Assembly: GCA_004335635.1 (NCBI GenBank)
Contig: QAXH01000556.1
Span: 9,613-22,802, forward strand
Reading direction: 5' to 3'
Source: Chloromonas sp. AAM2
Taxonomy: Eukaryota; Chlorophyta; Chlorophyceae; Chlamydomonadales; Chlamydomonadaceae
DNA: 13,190 nt
The notes beneath the pieces were generated by a model. That model was given only the letters and a program-made list of their open reading frames with translations, made no database searches and was not told the DNA's origin. Position numbers and translations under genes: made by a program. Shown piece by piece: positions 8,757 to 13,190 of this stretch (its first letter is position 1; each line of letters starts with the position of its first letter).

Positions 8757-8945
8757 TGGTTGAGTTCGTCTGGATCACTTGCATACATGAAGCTCTGGTC
8801 ACTGCGAGCCTCTTCAGAAATTCCAAGGGCGAATGTTTATGACCTTTTAAAAGGCCATTCTAACTCTGATTCTAACCTCCTGCTTGGCAGGTACTTTTGT
8901 GAAGCTCCACCAAGGTAGGTTGCGATGGCGGTGCATGTCTCTGGC

Positions 8946-11900
8946 TCACTTCAGCGCCTTGATCATTGCGATGAGGGAATCAAGGCCAGCCAGGAAGTTC
9001 TCATCTCGCTCGCCGTTTGTGGGGAAGGTGTGGGCAAAGTCGATCAGGTGAATCTGCACCACAAGGCCAAGGTCAACTGTGTGACCAACTGTACGACCAA
9101 CTGTGTACGGTCAATGACCACTCCAGGCGGCAAAAATTGGGCCGTCTCTGTCTCCTGTGACCATGGTTTGGTCAATGAACTGTACGTTTGCTCTGGAGCA
9201 TGCTGGGTAGCTGCTTCTGTAAAATGAACCACAAGTTCTGGATGTCTGTCTTAAAATGAAGTCCTGAAATGAACATAATTGACAAGGACCTTTTTTTTTT
9301 TATCTTGTCACCTCCCATCCTGTCGTCTTGTCACCCCTCCTCCTCACATGGATGCATCGTTTGCTCTCCCCTCTGCTGACCTTGTTGCAGATTGGCCATG
9401 CCTTACCTTGGTATTGGTGCTGTCATGAAAGGCAGGTACCTGTGGTATCCTCCACTGACTTTTGGCCTATCTGTCCCCTTTCTTTCTTTCCTCCATGGAG
9501 CTGGCCACACCACGTACCCATCTTGCGCCCTGTGGTATCCTCCACTGACCTGCCCCTGCCCATAAACCTTTGTTGCCTCATTACCACAACCGCCCAGCTT
9601 GTGCTTTCACCCTGGCCAGATCTATCTTACTTCATCGCACACACCTGCGTGTTTGCTTTGTCCACGGTCTCTGCCTCGCCCTCCCACGTGAAGAGCAGCG
9701 AGGCCTGGTAGAAGCAGAAGGAGGTCTGGACAGAGAACCACCGCTGGATGCACTCGAGCTGGGACAGGAAGCTGGACTGGCTGGACCGGTAAAGTTCTAT
9801 GTGGTCGAGCTCGCCTGAAGGGGAAGGGTGGGGTGGGCAGGGGTGAGATAGGGTCAGTTGCGTTTAGTTAGTGTAGTGTGGGTCTGTGATTCGTCGTATA
9901 GGCTGATCCATTCGCAGTTGGCCAAGAAGACAATACATGTTCAAGACCAAGCGGACAGGCCGGCATGGTCACAAACGAAGTTGCACACCAAAACCATCCA
10001 CACGAGCGCACTCTCTGAAAGTGTCAGATGAAACCCTTGATTGTGACCACCACCATTACTATCCAGGTGTGTCGCAATCCTCTTCACATGTAGGTTGGAC
10101 GAGCTGGAGTCCCTCCCCTCATGTGAGAAACACCCTGAAATCTTTTACTTGAAATGCCGCTGAAAGCACCTGTGCGACTGACCTGAGAACTTGATGAGTG
10201 CATCGGGCATGGTCTCCGCCGTGAGCGTCTTGCCCCACTGCCTCTCGCTCTTATGCATCAGACCACCGCTGCGGTCGTACACCTGTGGGCCACAGGACAT
10301 GCAACACGTCACGTCGTATGCACTATGTGTGCTGTGGTAGAATAGTAATGCAATTCTCCTCTCCTTCAGGGGTGGAACTTGCCATACAAACCCTCACTGG
10401 ATTGCCGGTTCGTGCAGCAGCATGTTTGAGAGCCACACAGCTCACCTATGCCTGCACAAATGGGTGCAGGCCCAGATCTATGATGATAAAGGGCCTGTGA
10501 CCCACCTGCAGGCCTGACAGGCGGAAGCCCAGGGTGCTCTGTGTGGTGCTCTCATCCTTGCCCCTGAAAACGGGCACGAAGCAGGAAACAGTGAACGCCA
10601 GGAAGGTGAAGGAATACCGAAGGCAATGAAGATAAGCAAACCTTTTCCTTTCCCATGGCAACCACGTACGCTGACCTACAATGCGCTTGACGTATTTCGA
10701 ACACACCACCCTTCTTACCTCCTCAGTTCCCACAAACAGTCAAGGAGGCTGACAAAACGCACTGCTGACGTCTCACGCATGCTCCACAACCAGAACGAAT
10801 TTACGCAGCGAGGCGTAGCAGTGACCCAGCACTCAATGTGGATTCACACTCAGGCATCAAACTCACTTGCACTTTTCCCGGTATGCTTCCGGGGCCCACG
10901 CGTATTGAGTGCTGAACCCAATCTGCGATGGCAGGAGCACAGCAGGTACTGTGGCTAGCACACTGAACGTGGTTTTTGAAGAGCTGTAAGATGGAACAAT
11001 CAGATTCAAGAGCACCAAGCGAACAACAAGGCGTCTGACGCCCCCATTAGCCAAGCAAACAACAAGGCTTCAAGGCCCATTGCAGCAAACTAGCAAATCT
11101 ATATCGTGTATGCTGATGCTGCTGTTCCGGGCTTGTTTGCATGGCAGGCCACGTGTAAACTGAGCCAGAGGCTCATGTATGTTTGCGTGTATCTTTTTTT
11201 TGTGCCGATGCTAGCTTACTGGATTTAATTCTTGTGCGCGGCCCTAAGTTGCCAACAAGCCACTTGATCACTGCAGCCATGAACAGCCTTGGAGCGACAG
11301 GGAGTGAGCGACGTGTAGTGGGACCGGCCTCTTGGCTTAGCCTTGCTCACTTTTAGGTCCAGCACACACGGTTTCTTGTACTGGGCGCACACGTCCTCCA
11401 ACACGAGGTACTGACGATCCTCCACCACAGCAACGCCATCTGAAAAAGACGTCAGGCATATCAGGCAAATCAAGTGTACATCATTCAGGACCATGCCAGA
11501 GACACCCAAATCAGAGGCGGCCGTTGCTGCGGATGGTGTGAGGCGCCGCTGGTGCTAAAGGCCTGAAGGCCGCATCGGACAGCACAGGCTGCCATTGCCA
11601 AATGGAATGTATGCAGACATACTACATCATGTCATGTCTCATCTCAACTCAACGCAGTACTACCAGTCACACCTGTCTCACTCGTGTGATTGAGCCTGTC
11701 ACACTCACGTGACATGGGTATGAAGGCACGCAGTCCAGCGATGTCCTCCTCCTTGGCGGTCCCTGTTTTGCCCAAGAACGCCTCTGATGCACCCCAGACC
11801 TCTATTTCAGGGGTGGTACCGGCTTGATACTCTTCAGGTGGTGGTGCGTTAGACGGGGCAGCCACCGAGGATTGTAGAGTGGTCGGCTTGGGCGTCAGCT

Positions 11901-12423
11901 TGCCCCATAGCAATCCATAGAAAGCAGCTTCACGCACGTTTCTGTCTCCAGCCTGTAGCATAGGATGATGGGCATTGCAACATGGGCAATTTGTTTTTTG
12001 TGCTAACATGGTGGACAGTGTAACAAGCACATGTGCAAGTGCAAGCAGGCATGCACACCGTGCCCTTGCTTCGCTGGCTGCAGTAGGTATTGCATGTGCT
12101 CCCAATGGTGGCAGGGAACGCCAGGCATCAAGCAGAAGTGGCCTCGGAAAGGTCTTTCCAACGTGTTTTCGATACCATTTACTGCCATTTGCCAGTTCAT
12201 ACTTGAGCCCGCAACGTAGCGACTGCATGGGCACAGTCCTGACCTGGTACGGCTTGTAGAACGAGCCCGAATCATCGACAAGGGTGTCGGGCTTGGACTC
12301 TGCGATTCATGAGAAAGGACGGGAGGTGGCTGTTTGATCTGTTGACGCACATTGCCCTTGTCTGCACACACCTTTGGTCATGTGCCCGCCCACTTGATGC
12401 TCGCAGACCCGCAATGTTGTCAT
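8946..12423 (-). CDS. IPK2: Inositol polyphosphate multikinase, IPK2 type
   Basis: IPK2/IPMK enzymes phosphorylate Ins(1,4,5)P3 stepwise to InsP4 and InsP5, feeding InsP6 and pyrophosphate synthesis; in plants and yeast they act largely in the nucleus. Nine exons join without a phase error to 310 residues: 12423-12372, 12299-12244, 11952-11709, 11439-11351, 10922-10867, 10563-10506, 10282-10183, 9814-9645 and 9053-8946 (TGA). Visible hallmarks in order are HQVGGH (9-14), LVDDSGSFYKP, REAAFY, LVLEDV, the inositol-binding PxxxDxKxG motif as PCVLDLKIG (141-149), STTQSTLGFRLSG, QVYDRSG, QWGKTL, ASLLFTWE (SLL motif, 256-263) and IDFAHTFP (Asp280, metal ligand). Length is near the plant average of about 290. 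Exon 3 adds a low-complexity stretch between REAAFY and FIPMSH. The start at 12423 is the first ATG after an in-frame stop and gives the plant-like short N-terminus. The least certain junction is exon 8 to 9, where an earlier acceptor is possible. Confidence 0.94.
9069..9110. repeat. Short tandem motif gaccaactgt
   Basis: Three variants of gaccaactgt(gt/ac) follow one another inside the last intron of IPK2, starting just beyond the exon 9 acceptor. The arrangement ggtcaactgt..gaccaact..ggtcaatgacc also allows short pairing. It is only 15-20 bases from the acceptor, so it occupies the branch-point region on the transcribed strand. Confidence 0.5.
9439..9549. repeat. 21-bp perfect direct repeat, 90 bases apart
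   Basis: Positions 9439-9459 and 9529-9549 are identical; both contain tgtggtatcctccactga. They lie in the last intron of IPK2. A perfect repeat of this length is unlikely by chance in a 600-base intron and suggests a recent local duplication, or the ends of a small inserted segment of 90 bases. Confidence 0.8.
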
Positions 12424-13190
12424 CTCGAATCTTGTTGCGTCGCTGCTGGGAGATGTGTTTGAGAGCAGACCTGGCAGATCAGAGCTTGATTTATCTTGTG
12501 CGTCACACCACGTTTCGCTTTGGGGTTTTCAAATCAAACGAGATCCTTGGACACCCTTCGCATCGCCGCAGCCTATGCCAAGGCCCGCAACTAGTGTAGC
12601 GAATGCAAAACACTAGCACTGGTAATCGTGAGCGATGATGATGGCGGCCGGCACACGGTTTGGTGCCGGAATCACATTTGCAGCTGGATGCTCCGAATTC
12701 TTTTCCAGCAGCCCTCTTTCCTTCGATTTCCAAATCATCTGAGCTGTCACTGAGTTTTTAGGTCGTGACCTCGCTGATCCCATCCATTTGATAATAATCA
12801 AACATGATGCAAAAAAAAAGTTAAGCTTTTTATCTGCGCCTGAAGCCACCCGATCTGTTTACAAAAGAGAGCTGCATGCCCCATGCTGTTTTCAAGCAAA
12901 AAAAGAGGTTCGAAAAACAAAGACAAGCAAGGTGTTTGAAACAAACGCAACCTGGACCAGAAATAGGCATAGCCGGATCAGGAGCTGAAATGCGTTGCAG
13001 GTCCTGGTCCGCCTGGAAGCATTTCATCGGGTGTCCAAGGCTCTAGTAGCCAAACTCAACTTACAAACTCATGCTTTCAGAAAACCTGTCATGTCCAGCC
13101 AGAAATGCAAAGTAGGAAACTGATGCACCTTGCAGTCATCTAGTCACAGCCAGGATTAGGAAACCGGCCTCATCGTGACCTCCCAGCCCC
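12424..13190. other. Upstream region of IPK2 and right edge
   Basis: This should hold the IPK2 promoter and 5' UTR. An in-frame stop upstream of the ATG (about 12530) limits the coding start. No gene is supported. On the minus strand a segment after aatgcttccag (about 13011) reads ADQDLQRISAPDPAMPISGP before a weak GTTGCG donor; it could be an exon of a neighbour running in from the right. Minus-strand TGTAA pentamers at 13065-13061 and 12863-12859 would suit the 3' end of such a gene. A-rich tracts occur near 12810 and 12897. Confidence 0.4.

Larger units (their letters stand above)
7296..8945. other. Long gap between convergent Ycf49-like and IPK2 genes
   Basis: About 1.65 kb lies between the two stop codons. 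Two overlapping plus-strand open frames (7686-8003 and 7693-8028) have no recognisable motif and no splice context that ties them to a neighbour. The first TGTAA on the plus strand after the Ycf49-like stop is at 8541-8545; on the minus strand after the IPK2 stop the first is at 7774-7770. If those are the real polyadenylation signals, the two transcripts would overlap for several hundred bases. The rest holds simple repeats, listed separately, and nothing else I can support. Confidence 0.5.

Noticed and set aside
9570..9818. Plus-strand open frame with acidic C-terminus (LDALELGQEAGL)
   Set aside because: It is the antisense shadow of IPK2 exon 8, which carries the conserved FYQASLLFTWE sequence on the minus strand.
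11644..12234. 196-codon minus-strand open frame as one intronless gene
   Set aside because: Its lower half is IPK2 exon 3. The upper half is intron 2 read through, since the spliced junction YQ|AGDRNVREAAFY restores the family motif.
1..13190. Defence system, CRISPR array, integron, prophage or other bacterial mobile system
   Set aside because: All recognisable genes are spliced eukaryotic genes, and no repeat-spacer pattern or integrase or transposase sequence was seen on either strand.

Overview
The window reads as nuclear DNA of a photosynthetic eukaryote, most likely a green alga; a trebouxiophyte such as Coccomyxa is a guess from moderate GC and gene style, not a proof. The reasons are that the recognisable genes are split by GT..AG introns with conserved reading phase, one of them is a plastid/cyanobacterial-type Ycf49-like protein preceded by a transit-peptide-like leader, and the inositol phosphate kinase has the short N-terminus of plant IPK2. 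There are no bacterial operons, Shine-Dalgarno sites, CRISPR arrays or transposase genes.

Three genes are clear, and every exon junction could be checked by reading phase. (1) RER1, minus strand, 5535 to about 4767, is a four-helix Golgi-to-ER retrieval receptor in three exons; only the last exon is uncertain. (2) A Ycf49-like (DUF2499) membrane protein, plus strand, 5801 to 7295, has three exons. It is divergent from RER1 across a 265-bp spacer that must hold both promoters. (3) An IPK2-type inositol polyphosphate multikinase, minus strand, 12423 to 8946, has nine exons joining to 310 residues. All family motifs are present.

The left 4.2 kb is harder. A chain of phase-compatible minus-strand exons between about 2755 and 1064 encodes a serine-rich C-terminal region. 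A proline-rich minus-strand segment starting with ATG at 4219 may be its first exon, but the 1.3 kb between them could not be resolved. It contains two degenerate tandem duplications (42-nt and 69-nt units). At the extreme left, two plus-strand segments (339-538 and 679-799) look like the glutamine/proline-rich 3' end of another gene, convergent with the serine-rich one.

The stretch 7296-8945, between the convergent ends of the Ycf49-like and IPK2 genes, and the stretch 12424-13190, upstream of IPK2, hold no gene I can support. The genes are functionally unrelated (vesicle traffic, plastid membrane, inositol phosphate signalling), as is usual for a eukaryotic chromosome segment. I found no convincing new biological system; the most useful leads are the unidentified serine-rich gene, the RER1 tail and the leader of the Ycf49-like protein.
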